DNA of 64,000 nt, from positions 1-64,000 of the forward strand of contig JBMOLU010000045.1 of the NCBI GenBank assembly GCA_049325275.1. Direction: 5' to 3'. The position numbers were made by a program, and so were the translations under genes. Below, piece after piece: positions 7,709 to 15,651 of the stretch; within the stretch, counting starts at the first letter, position 1, and each line of letters begins with the position of its first letter. Source of the stretch: CAIQJJ01 sp049325275 (GTDB lineage: Bacteria; Chloroflexota; Anaerolineae; Anaerolineales; UBA4823). The notes beneath the pieces were generated by a model. That model was not told the origin of the DNA. It did no database searches and saw only the letters and a program-made list of their open reading frames with translations.

Positions 7709-10474
7709 TTACGGTCGCATCACGGCTGGCAAATACAACGGAAACCATTGTGTGATGGAAATGACCACTTCATCAGGCGATGGATCGGCCAGGCCGAAAC
7801 TATCGGTCACGACCAGGCGAAAGGTCAGGGTGGCCGGGCCGGCCGGGGCGGTAAAAGTGGGCTGCGCCGCGGCCGGGTCAGAGAGCGTCACCGTCGGGCC
7901 GCCGGTCTGCTGCCAAAGATATTGCAGAGCGTCGCCTTCCGGGTCGCTGGAGGCGCTGGCATCTAGTGTGACCAGGGCGTTGGGGGCAACCGATTGATCG
8001 GAGCCGGCGTTGGCTGTGGGGGCCGTGTTGGCTAGATACACCTGGCGCACATGTTGGACGTAACTTTTGGCGGTATAGCCGCGGGCGCGGATGGATTGGT
8101 AGCCCGCGACGACCGGCGCGCCGCTTAGTTGCCAGCCGCCGCTGATGCGCGTGGCGCTGCCGAGCAGGGTGTAGCTGACCCCATCGGGGGAAGCCTCGAA
8201 GGTCACACGGTCTACTTCGGGGCCGGGGCCGCTGCGCAGCCAGGTGATCGTGCCGTTGCGCTGCAGGCTGATCTGTTGGTTGACCATCTCGCCGCCGGAA
8301 AGGCGGCCCAGGCGGCTGCGCGCTTGCCCGGCCAGGTTGGTAAAATCGCCGCCCACCACCAATTTGCCGTCGCTTTGCAGGGCCAATGTATGCACTGGCC
8401 CGCCGGTGGCCTGGGCGGTGAATGTTGCGTCCAGGCTGCCATCCGCCAGCAGGCGGGCAAGCCCTTCCTGCGTTTGCCCGTTGACCCGGCTAAAGTAGCC
8501 GCCGATGACAATCTTGCCATCGGTTTGGACGAGCACGTTGTACACGACCAAATTGGGAGCGGCGTAGAAACTCACATCCAGGTCGCCGCTCGAGTCCAGG
8601 CGGGCAATGAAAGGGCGCTCCACCCCACCTACGACGGTAAACCCTCCCCCGATCAAAATTTTGCCATCGGCTTGCAGCGCCAACGCCGATACATAGCCAT
8701 TGGGAGCCGGGTTGAAGGCGGCATCCAGGCTGCCATCGGGGTTCAGGCGGCCCAGGTAACTGCGCGGCTGCCCGGCTAAGGTGGAGAAAGCGCCGCCGAC
8801 CAGGATTTTGCCATCGGGCTGTACCAGGAGGACATCCACAGAGCCGCCCAACGCCCCGGGGTTGAAGGTGTTATCTATGCTGCCGGTGGCGTACAGCCGC
8901 CCGATGTGATCGCGCACTTGCCCGGCCAACTGCGTGAAGTTACCCCCGACCACAATCCGGCCATCGGGCTGCCTGGCCAGGGCATTCACGGTGGCATTGG
9001 CGCCGGGGTTAAAATTGCCATCTATGCCGCCGCTCAAAAGCATGCGCGCAAGGTTGGCGCGCGGTAACGAGCTCAGGTTGGAGAAATGCCCGCCAAACGC
9101 GACGCTGCTAAAAACGTTGAAATCGTAGAGCGGCCCGTCGGGGTATGCATAGAAGGTGTTGTCCATCTGCCCGTCGGCGTTGAGGCGCGCCAGGTTTGTG
9201 CGTATCTGCCCGCCCAGGTTGCCAAACGCACCGCCCACCAAAATTTTGTTATCGGGTTGGCTGGCAAGGGCATAGACGTTATCATCTGCCCCTGCGGTCA
9301 AGGTCGCATCCAGGTTGCCATTGGGGTATAACCGGCCAATTTTCGCACGCGTCACGCCGTTCAAGGCATCGAACGACCCGCCGACCAGGATTTTGTCATC
9401 TGGCTGGACGAGCAGGGTATAGACGGTACCGCCGCATTCGGGGGAAAAGCTGGCATCCAACTCGCCATTGGGAAGCAGCCGCCCAATGCGGTAGCGATAG
9501 GCACCGTTCAACTGCACGAAATTGCCCCCGACCAGAATGTTGCCATCCGGTTGGATCAGCAAGCTGTACACGAAGCTATGGACAGACGCCGTGAAGGTGT
9601 CATCGAGTGTGCCATTGGCGTTGATGCGAGCAATTCTGGTGCGAGCGGCGCCGTTGACGGCGGTAAAGGCCCCGCCAAGCAAGATGCGGCCATCGGGTTG
9701 GCGCGCCAGAGCGAAGACGCTTTCGTTGACCGCTACTGTGAAGGTTGCATCGTTGCTGCCGTCGGCGTTGAGGCGGGAGAGATGAGCTTGCGCCGTTTCA
9801 TTCACTCCGGTGAAAACCCCACCGATCAGGATGCGGCCATCGGGTTGCGTCAACAAGGCGCGCACGATGTCGTTGGCAGATGCGTTGAAGGCGGCGTCGG
9901 GCGTGCCGTCGGCGTTGAGGCGGGCGATGCGGGTGTGCGCCTGGCCGCCCACACTGGTAAAGTCGCCGGCGATGAGCAAGGCGTCGCCAGGAAGCGGCTG
10001 CACAGCAAAGATTTGCCCGTTGACATCGGGGGCGTAGGCGGTATCCAGGGTGCCATCCGCGTTGAGACGTCCAATGGCGTTACGCACTTGCCCGGCCAGT
10101 TCGGTAAACCTCCCGGCAACGATGATCTTGCCATCGCCTTGCACGAGGAACGCCCGCACCCAATCGTTTGCGCCGGGATTGAAGGATGTATCCAGGCTGC
10201 CATCGGGATGGAGACGCCCAATGCGGCTGCGCGCCTGCCCACCCAATTGGGTGAAATTACCGCCCACCAAGATACGCCCATCCGGTTGTATGACAAACGT
10301 CCATACGGTTTGATTCGCGCCGGGGTCGAAGCCATCGCTGGCGGAGGCCGTTATTGCAGCCAGGTTTGCGGCGCGAACAGCCATACCTGCCCATCCCATG
10401 GCCAGCAACAAGCCGGCTGCCAGGGCCAAACGGGCGAGGTTGAAGAAAATCAGAGTGCTGTTTTTGCCGTTCAT
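7709..10474 (-). CDS. Secreted delta-60 repeat protein with Ig/PKD-like domain
   Basis: A 921-residue product with an N-terminal hydrophobic export signal (LARLALAAGLLLAMGWAGMA). It carries 14 recognisable delta-60 repeats of 50-55 residues (QPDGKILVGGAFSTLAGQ...IGRLNPDGSLD), a beta-propeller-like family of unknown role in secreted proteins. Residues about 820-905 look like a PKD/Ig domain (ANAGSDQSV...VTLDASASSDPEGDAL). The last residues, FPLYLPAVMRP, match the YLPxxxR-type tail of neighbouring secreted proteins. Repeat 9 is irregular (VFSSVAFGGHFSNLSS) and lacks the QPDG start. The gene lies between a type II repeat at its 3' end and a type I repeat at its 5' end, so it is probably a single transcription unit. 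A surface or matrix binding function is plausible but not shown. Confidence 0.88.
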   Translation of the reverse strand: MNGKNSTLIFFNLARLALAAGLLLAMGWAGMAVRAANLAAITASASDGFDPGANQTVWTFVIQPDGRILVGGNFTQLGGQARSRIGRLHPDGSLDTSFNPGANDWVRAFLVQGDGKIIVAGRFTELAGQVRNAIGRLNADGTLDTAYAPDVNGQIFAVQPLPGDALLIAGDFTSVGGQAHTRIARLNADGTPDAAFNASANDIVRALLTQPDGRILIGGVFTGVNETAQAHLSRLNADGSNDATFTVAVNESVFALARQPDGRILLGGAFTAVNGAARTRIARINANGTLDDTFTASVHSFVYSLLIQPDGNILVGGNFVQLNGAYRYRIGRLLPNGELDASFSPECGGTVYTLLVQPDDKILVGGSFDALNGVTRAKIGRLYPNGNLDATLTAGADDNVYALASQPDNKILVGGAFGNLGGQIRTNLARLNADGQMDNTFYAYPDGPLYDFNVFSSVAFGGHFSNLSSLPRANLARMLLSGGIDGNFNPGANATVNALARQPDGRIVVGGNFTQLAGQVRDHIGRLYATGSIDNTFNPGALGGSVDVLLVQPDGKILVGGAFSTLAGQPRSYLGRLNPDGSLDAAFNPAPNGYVSALALQADGKILIGGGFTVVGGVERPFIARLDSSGDLDVSFYAAPNLVVYNVLVQTDGKIVIGGYFSRVNGQTQEGLARLLADGSLDATFTAQATGGPVHTLALQSDGKLVVGGDFTNLAGQARSRLGRLSGGEMVNQQISLQRNGTITWLRSGPGPEVDRVTFEASPDGVSYTLLGSATRISGGWQLSGAPVVAGYQSIRARGYTAKSYVQHVRQVYLANTAPTANAGSDQSVAPNALVTLDASASSDPEGDALQYLWQQTGGPTVTLSDPAAAQPTFTAPAGPATLTFRLVVTDSFGLADPSPDEVVISITQWFPLYLPAVMRP

Positions 10475-10498
10475 GAATCGAATCTCCTTAGATATGTG

Positions 10499-10547
10499 GG
10501 TCTTCCGGGTTTAGCGTGAAGGGCTTTCACGGCGAGGCCGGGAGAGC
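10499..10547 (+). repeat. Dispersed intergenic repeat, type I, copy B
   Basis: A 49-bp copy of the element at 3274-3325, starting GGTCTTCCGGGTTTAGCGTG and ending GGCCGGGAGAGC, with a slightly degraded inner hairpin (GGCGAGGCC). It fills most of the 78-bp gap between the start of the delta-60 gene (10474) and the stop of the next minus-strand gene (10553). It therefore immediately follows a gene end, as copy A does. Confidence 0.7.
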
Positions 10548-10552
10548 CTGTT

Positions 10553-11581
10553 TTATTCTTTGGCCAGGTCCGCACCCAATTGGGCGATGGCTGCTACCTG
10601 TTCGGGCCGGTTGTACCGGCCCCGGAAAGCCAGCCACAGCCCTTGCGCCGTCAGCCACAGGTGCGGGTCGCTTTCAGCCTGGGCGGCTTCGAGCGGATTG
10701 GATTGCATCCAGGCCGCCAACCGGCCGGCGCGCGATGGGGTGAGCCAGGCTTTGGCGGCCACCGGGTCGCTGGTCAGGATGGCGAAGCGTTTTTCCAGCC
10801 CTACCTGGTCGCCGGTCAGGAACTGGGCGTTGGCAAAGCCGGGCATATCCTGGTCGGAAAGATCCAACATGCGCAGATATCGGCCGTAGACGGCGCGCAC
10901 GATCGAACCGGCCAGCCCGCCGGGCATTGAAGCCGTTTGTGCGCGCATGGCGGGCATGGCGGGCATGAGCAAAATAAAGCCGCCGCTAAAACGAGCCTGG
11001 GTGGTGTGCCAACGGGTCAGCGGAACATTGTCGTTGGCGGTGACGATGGCGATTTGCCAGCGCACGCCGTCGGTCTCCCCCCCGTTTTCGATACGTACGA
11101 CACCGTCCAGGGCCGGGCGGATGGGGCTGAAGCGGGCCTGGTTGATGTAGGCGGCGATTTGCTGCGCCAGTTTCTCTTTGCCGCCCTTGCCCGAAGAAGA
11201 TGTTTTGGTAAGCGGGATGATTTGGCCCGATTGGAGCGCAAACACCAGGCGGTAGGTGATCGATTCGCCGCCGCTGTCGCTTTGCACCGAGATGGTCTGG
11301 ATATCGTCAAAACTGAACCGGTGTTGCTCCCGGCGCAAGATGCTGGCGCGGCGCAAGGTGACGGTACGCGTCTCCAGGTCGATCCGGCAGGTGACCACCT
11401 CGCCCAGGCCAATGGCTGCCGTCAACAATACCGGTAGCAAGATCAGCCCGCCGCAGCGTGCCTGCGGGTTGGTGACAACCAACCAGATGAGTGGGAAGCC
11501 AAGAGCGATCAGAATCGCCCAGAGCAGCCAGGGAAAAATGCGGATCGTCCACTGGTGGGTTGAGGGGATGTTCGTGTTCAT
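10553..11581 (-). CDS. Membrane protein with N-terminal helix pair and PH-like region, function unknown
   Basis: A 342-residue protein with two N-terminal hydrophobic helices (FPWLLWAILIALGFPLIWLV and GLILLPVLLTAAIGLG). They are followed by a segment of alternating beta strands (CRIDLETRTVTLRRASIL...FSFDDIQTISVQ) like the PH-like folds of small bacterial membrane proteins. The rest (residues 170-342) is soluble and I do not recognise it; it ends in a region rich in Trp and Ala (RLAAWMQSN, LTAQGLWLAFRGRYNRPEQ). It is the last gene of a five-gene minus-strand operon beginning with GPP34 at 15408 and lies 13 bp behind the ion-channel homologue. That suggests a shared membrane process, but nothing fixes the function. 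Confidence 0.7.
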   Translation of the reverse strand: MNTNIPSTHQWTIRIFPWLLWAILIALGFPLIWLVVTNPQARCGGLILLPVLLTAAIGLGEVVTCRIDLETRTVTLRRASILRREQHRFSFDDIQTISVQSDSGGESITYRLVFALQSGQIIPLTKTSSSGKGGKEKLAQQIAAYINQARFSPIRPALDGVVRIENGGETDGVRWQIAIVTANDNVPLTRWHTTQARFSGGFILLMPAMPAMRAQTASMPGGLAGSIVRAVYGRYLRMLDLSDQDMPGFANAQFLTGDQVGLEKRFAILTSDPVAAKAWLTPSRAGRLAAWMQSNPLEAAQAESDPHLWLTAQGLWLAFRGRYNRPEQVAAIAQLGADLAKE

Positions 11582-11594
11582 CAGGCTTCTCTCC

Positions 11595-12740
11595 TTATAG
11601 GATGGCTACCCAAGGAATGGCAATGTTGATGATCAGGTATACCGTTGCCAAGATGACAAACGAGGCCCGATCGAAAAGGCCCGAGAGCGCCTGCATACCA
11701 CGGCGGTCGTACAGGTACAGCGAGATGGTGGATTGCAGCAGCGTCAGGAAGATCACGCCCATGCCGATGCCGTTGACCATGTCGGTCAGCGTCATCGCGC
11801 CGCTATCGGGCAACAGGCTGGCAACGACGTAGGTGTTGGCGATGGCGGCGAAGAAGGCGCCGACGCTCAGGCCAAAGCGCGGATCGACATCGGTCGGCTT
11901 GATGAAAAACACGAGCAGGGAAATGGCCACGGCGGCAAACAATCCCTGGAACATCTTGAAGTAGAAGCCGAAATCGGGTCGTTGGGCCCAAATACCAAAG
12001 ATGAATTGTGAATAGGTTGCTTTGAAGTCTGTTGGCAGGGCGGGGTCGCCGCGCGGCGTTTTGTAAGAATGCGGCTTGACCGTGGCGGTCTGGTCGTAGA
12101 TTTCGTAACCGGGTATTTTGACGCGCGAGCTGATCGCCGAGCCGCCGGCGTCGGGAACGTAACGCAGTTGATAGGACTGTAGCCCCTGGTCTTCGATGCT
12201 GATCGTCAAGAGGTGATCGTCGCAGGGGAAACGGGAAACGTTGAAGAACTTGGTGATGCGCGCCGTGACACGGTAGAGGGCGTAGTGATGGTTGCCGTCG
12301 ACCGTTTCCTTGAGTTTTTCTTTGGTTTCGATGGCTCCATCGACCACCTGGAAATTCTCGCCGGGATGAATGCTGTCGCCATCCCAATTGAACCAGATGT
12401 AAAAATCTACCGTCCAGCCGGTTTCTTTGACCGATATCTCAACGATGCGGTCGACGTACAGGCCCACGCGTACGTCGATGGGAATATCGTTTTCGTGGCC
12501 GGGCGGCGGGCTTTTCTCGGCGGCGGTCTTGCCGGCCTCGGTGGCGTTCGGGTCGACGCGGTCTTTGTGGCGTTGAATGGCTGCGGCCCGGCTTTGGTGT
12601 GCGGCAGAGATGGCCCAGTAGCCGGCGATCAAGGCCAACAGCAGTACCCCGCTTGCCCAAAGCAGGATCAGGGCGCAGCCTCCCGCGCCGATGGTGGAAC
12701 GGCGGGAAGATGGGTGGGAAGGCATCGTATGGCTCATCAA
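11595..12740 (-). CDS. Pentameric ligand-gated ion channel homologue (GLIC/ELIC-like)
   Basis: The 381-residue product has an N-terminal hydrophobic segment (about 20-45) and then an extracellular domain of the Cys-loop receptor fold. The start (DVRVGLYVDRIVEISV, then TVDFYIWFNWDG) and the region FFNVSRFPCDDHLLTISIED match strands and the FPxD loop of pLGICs. Four membrane helices follow: M1 (KMFQGLFAAVAISLLVFFI), M2 (GLSVGAFFAAIANTYVVASL), M3 after the LPDSGAMTLTDM linker, and M4 at the C-terminus (ASFVILATVYLIINIAIPWV). The M2-M3 linker resembles that of GLIC. Such proteins form ligand-gated channels in the inner membrane; the ligand is unknown. The N-terminal helix looks like an uncleaved anchor, unusual for the family. 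It is in an operon with DUF3592, propeller lipoprotein and GPP34 genes. Confidence 0.8.
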   Translation of the reverse strand: MMSHTMPSHPSSRRSTIGAGGCALILLWASGVLLLALIAGYWAISAAHQSRAAAIQRHKDRVDPNATEAGKTAAEKSPPPGHENDIPIDVRVGLYVDRIVEISVKETGWTVDFYIWFNWDGDSIHPGENFQVVDGAIETKEKLKETVDGNHHYALYRVTARITKFFNVSRFPCDDHLLTISIEDQGLQSYQLRYVPDAGGSAISSRVKIPGYEIYDQTATVKPHSYKTPRGDPALPTDFKATYSQFIFGIWAQRPDFGFYFKMFQGLFAAVAISLLVFFIKPTDVDPRFGLSVGAFFAAIANTYVVASLLPDSGAMTLTDMVNGIGMGVIFLTLLQSTISLYLYDRRGMQALSGLFDRASFVILATVYLIINIAIPWVAIL

Positions 12741-12799
12741 TCAATTCCTATAAGTTTTGTTTTGGTCCGGGGTTGGGCGGCGGGGCGCCTGCCGCAAGC

Positions 12800-13618
12800 T
12801 TATGCCAGGTCGATTTTTTGAACCACCTGGCAGACGGATGGTTTCTGCGGTAGGTAACGGACCGTAAGCCTGTCCCCGATCTGATACTGTTGGTAAAGAG
12901 TGCTGTTCTCCTCGGAACGGGTCACGAGCTGCCGCTGGCCGGGTTTGGAAGCAGCATGGTAGGCATAAGCAACGAAGTAGGTGAGATCGCCGTCCGAATC
13001 CTTGCTTTGCCAGCGTGCAAAGACCGTAGCCTCGGCCTGCCGGCCTTCCGTGTGCAAGCGTTTGAGATGCTGCATCGTCCTGATCGCGTAGAACAGCGTT
13101 CCCAGGCCTATCGAAAGGAACAAGGCAGCCCCCAGCGCCAGCGCAACCGGCAAAATGGCCGACGGCGGAGCGAGTTCCGCCTGGATGGCGTTCAAGGCCG
13201 GGTCGGCCGGCACGTAGCGCACTTCGATAGCCTGCCCGATTTCACGAGCCGTGTAGTAGGCGTGCGAAACGTAGTCGTGGCCTTCGATATTGGTTGGATC
13301 ACCGTTGCGGAGAACGCTGAAACGGTAGCCGACACGGTAGGTGTTCGAATCGTCGCTGTCGTCTACGTTCAAATGCGTAACGACGCCCTTGGCCGTCACC
13401 CCCTCCCCGGTCAGGCGGTTGTATGTTTCGTACGCATCGAGGATAACCCTTGCGCTGAGGAGAAAGAAGCCCAACGTGAAAGCGACCTCCGCCAGGCCGA
13501 AGATCAGGCTGAATACGGCCCGCGAGCGCGACAGCGGCGCATTGGGCTTTGGGCGTTTCAGGTTTTGGTATTCCGGGGGCAAAACCCCGGCAGAGGAGGC
13601 GTTTTCGAGGTGTTTCAT
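12800..13618 (-). CDS. DUF3592-type membrane protein
   Basis: A 272-residue protein starting at ATG 13618 (MKHLENASSAG), 5 bp after the upstream stop; a longer reading frame to 13807 would overlap the lipoprotein gene and is not used. Two membrane helices (VFSLIFGLAEVAFTLGFFLL and ILPVALALGAALFLSIGLGTL) separate two extracytoplasmic or cytosolic beta-rich repeats. The repeats match the DUF3592 pattern: GVVTHLNVDDSDDSNTYRVG with YYTAREIGQAIEVRYVPADP, and ATVFARWQSKDSDGDLTYFV with QYQIGDRLTVRYLPQKP. Both copies end in V(R)YLPxxP, so the protein is a tandem DUF3592 duplication. The function of the family is unknown. Third gene of the 15408-10553 operon. Confidence 0.75.
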   Translation of the reverse strand: MKHLENASSAGVLPPEYQNLKRPKPNAPLSRSRAVFSLIFGLAEVAFTLGFFLLSARVILDAYETYNRLTGEGVTAKGVVTHLNVDDSDDSNTYRVGYRFSVLRNGDPTNIEGHDYVSHAYYTAREIGQAIEVRYVPADPALNAIQAELAPPSAILPVALALGAALFLSIGLGTLFYAIRTMQHLKRLHTEGRQAEATVFARWQSKDSDGDLTYFVAYAYHAASKPGQRQLVTRSEENSTLYQQYQIGDRLTVRYLPQKPSVCQVVQKIDLA

Positions 13619-13623
13619 TTTTT

Positions 13624-14745
13624 TCAGGGTGCAGTGTTTGCGGTGGTCGCCGAACCACAACCAAGCCCGATATCGAGCACGTCTTGCCCGGTGAGCAGCA
13701 TTTCCCATTGGCTGCCGTCGGCGCGCGCCACTTTGATTTCGTGTATCCCATGGCTGCCCGGCCGGTCCAGCCATAGGGAGACGATGCTGCCGTTCGGCAG
13801 CACGCAAGGCGAGTTATCGTTGTTGGCCTGGCGGTCGACCGGGAACGCCTGGCCGCTTTCCGGCAGAAGACGCCAGATGCGCTCGCCGCCCCAGTCGGCC
13901 TCGAAGACGATGCTGCCATCAGGGGCGTAGTCGGGCTGGCGCAGGGCGTTGGTAGGGCCGCCGCCCGGGCCGCGGTCGGGTGTGAGCAGCACGCGCAGGC
14001 CGGAGCCATCTACGTTTACTTCGCAGATGGCCGAGCCTTCCAGGGCGTACGGCGTGGGGCCGCAGGCGAACACGACCCGGCTGCTGTCGCCGGCAACGGC
14101 CGGCTGCACGTTGTAATCGTACGGCGAATCGGCGGTCAGCAGCACCGCCTCGCTCCAGGCGCCGGCCTGGCGCTGCGTGAGCCACAGGTCGCGGCTGTGC
14201 GGGCCGCCGCTGTCGACAAAAACGATCGCGTCGCCGCCAGAGGCCACGGCGCTCACGTACTCAGGGTGCAAGGGTTCGCCGTCGATCAGCACCACCTCTA
14301 GGCCGGAAAAATCTGCCGGGGCCACCAGCAGGCAGGCCCAGCCTTTGCAGCGCTCGTCGCCGCGTTCGGCGCTGAGCACCAGCCAGTTGCCATCGGGCGA
14401 AATATTGATCCACTCATCCGTACCCGGGTCGAACGTATCCAACACAGCGCTGGCGTCGAAAGGCATGGCGTTCTCCTCGGCGTCGAGCAGGTACAGGCGT
14501 TCGCCCAGGCGGTAGGTCACGCGCCCGCGCAGCGCAGGTGAGATGCCTGTTGCCGCAGGGTAGGTGACGGCCGGCAGGGCGATCTCGGTTGGCTCGCTTG
14601 CCGTGGTCGTTGGCCGTGCTTGCCCGTCTTGCCCGCCGGCGGGATGCGCCGTGACTGCCGGTTGCGCCGGTGAACTGCAAGCCACACCGATCGGCAGCAG
14701 GCAAACGAAGCCCAGGAGAGTCTTTTTCAATGGCGTTAATGTCAT
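13624..14745 (-). CDS. Exported propeller-type protein, probable lipoprotein
   Basis: A 373-residue product with a signal sequence (LLGFVCLLPIGVACSS) whose Cys could be lipidated, although the lipobox GVAC is weak. After a Pro/Thr-rich linker the chain reads as TolB/PD40-like blades (INISPDGNWLVLSAERGD, AVAGDSSRVVFACGP, PDYAPDGSIVFEADWGG), giving about six blades. An extracytoplasmic sensing or scaffold role is likely. It follows GPP34 by 15 bp and precedes the DUF3592 gene by 5 bp, so the three are co-translated. Unlike the other propeller proteins of the window it lacks the YLPLxxR-type tail. Confidence 0.75.
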   Translation of the reverse strand: MTLTPLKKTLLGFVCLLPIGVACSSPAQPAVTAHPAGGQDGQARPTTTASEPTEIALPAVTYPAATGISPALRGRVTYRLGERLYLLDAEENAMPFDASAVLDTFDPGTDEWINISPDGNWLVLSAERGDERCKGWACLLVAPADFSGLEVVLIDGEPLHPEYVSAVASGGDAIVFVDSGGPHSRDLWLTQRQAGAWSEAVLLTADSPYDYNVQPAVAGDSSRVVFACGPTPYALEGSAICEVNVDGSGLRVLLTPDRGPGGGPTNALRQPDYAPDGSIVFEADWGGERIWRLLPESGQAFPVDRQANNDNSPCVLPNGSIVSLWLDRPGSHGIHEIKVARADGSQWEMLLTGQDVLDIGLGCGSATTANTAP

Positions 14746-14760
14746 CGGATACTGGCCGGT

Positions 14761-15408
14761 TCAGCCGGTCGTCGCCATGGCGGCGGTTGCGGCGGCCAGC
14801 TCGATTTCATCGAGCGTCCGGGCCACCGCCTCGCCGTAGCTTTCCCCTTGCACCAGATCGGCCACCTTGTTCGCGGCCGCCTTGCGTTCGTCCTTGGTGA
14901 ACACCAGGTTGAGCAGGCGGCAGGCTTTGAGCAGGCTCAGCAGGGCGACCACACCGGGTTCGGGCTTTTCACCGCCCAGAACGATGGCGCGCAGGTAGTG
15001 CTTGACCCAGTATTTCGCCGACGCATCTTGCTGCGGATAGGCGTCATAGGGGATGACCCACAGGTAGCGCTTCTTTTCGATCGTCAGGATGCCTTTTGCA
15101 GCCAGCCCATCGGCCACCTGCCGGATGAGCTTTCTTTCGCTCAATTCGTTGATCCAGCGGGTAGCCTTGCGCTGTTTTGGGCTTGCGGCGAGGGTCGCCA
15201 GCATCGCATCCAACTTTTCATCGCCGAGGGGGGTGTCGTTCAGCACGATCACCCGCTCGTCCTCGATGCTGAGCTTGCCTTCGAGAGCCAGCTCTGACAG
15301 CATTGCGCCTGCCAGGCCATAGTGCAGGGTTTCTGCAGCGCGTGAGGCAACCATGCCCGTGTAATCGTCGATCGAGATCAAAAAAAATTCTTCGTACAAC
15401 GTCAACAT
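14761..15408 (-). CDS. GPP34 (Golgi phosphoprotein 3-like) domain protein, copy 1
   Basis: The 215-residue protein has the GPP34 hallmark start (MLTLYEEFFLISIDDYTG...YGLAGAMLSELAL), the central DTPLGDEKLDAML and INELSERKLIRQVADGL segments, and the end helix (KACRLLNLVFTKDERKAA). Eukaryotic GOLPH3 binds PI4P and Golgi glycosyltransferases; bacterial members, best known from actinobacteria, have no established function. This copy leads a five-gene operon with a propeller lipoprotein, DUF3592, a pLGIC homologue and a membrane protein. AAGGA lies about 11 bp before ATG. Two paralogues lie at 29240-29854 and 40408-41064. A role at the membrane or in lipid or envelope change is inferred from context only. 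Confidence 0.88.
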   Translation of the reverse strand: MLTLYEEFFLISIDDYTGMVASRAAETLHYGLAGAMLSELALEGKLSIEDERVIVLNDTPLGDEKLDAMLATLAASPKQRKATRWINELSERKLIRQVADGLAAKGILTIEKKRYLWVIPYDAYPQQDASAKYWVKHYLRAIVLGGEKPEPGVVALLSLLKACRLLNLVFTKDERKAAANKVADLVQGESYGEAVARTLDEIELAAATAAMATTG

Positions 15409-15441
15409 AGAAACCGGTCCTTATGACTTTTGAAATTTGGA

Positions 15442-15474
15442 AGATTTCGGAAGCCCGGAGGACTTCCGAAATCT
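15442..15474. terminator. Perfect 12-bp hairpin in the 15409-15651 gap
   Basis: AGATTTCGGAAG (15442-15453) pairs perfectly with CTTCCGAAATCT (15463-15474) across a 9-base loop. It lies between the stop of the SBBP gene (15652) and the start of GPP34 copy 1 (15408), both on the minus strand, so it could end transcription of the former, although no long U run follows. The 12-mer CTTCCGAAATCT recurs at 41327-41338 beside a similar CCCGG flank. The rest of the gap shows nothing I can assign. Confidence 0.45.
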
Positions 15475-15651
15475 TTTACCTCGAGGAAATTGTTTGGTGC
15501 CTAACCCATACGTTTTGTGCAGAAAAAGCACAGAATTAAGAGCGGGATTAGGGCCGTGCCGCTTTATGCGGGTTAGGATGGAAGTAAACAATCGTCCGGA
15601 AAGAGCTACTTTTCAAGCCTAGAAATCGGATACTTATTTCATCCGTGTTCC

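Noticed and set aside
4134..10474. Regularly spaced repeats that could be mistaken for CRISPR or satellite DNA
   Set aside because: The period is 45-55 codons, the units are imperfect and in frame, and they encode propeller blades (PD40 and delta-60).
15481..15651. Pho box in front of GPP34 copy 1
   Set aside because: CTAACC and GTTAGG occur but are not in 11-bp phase.
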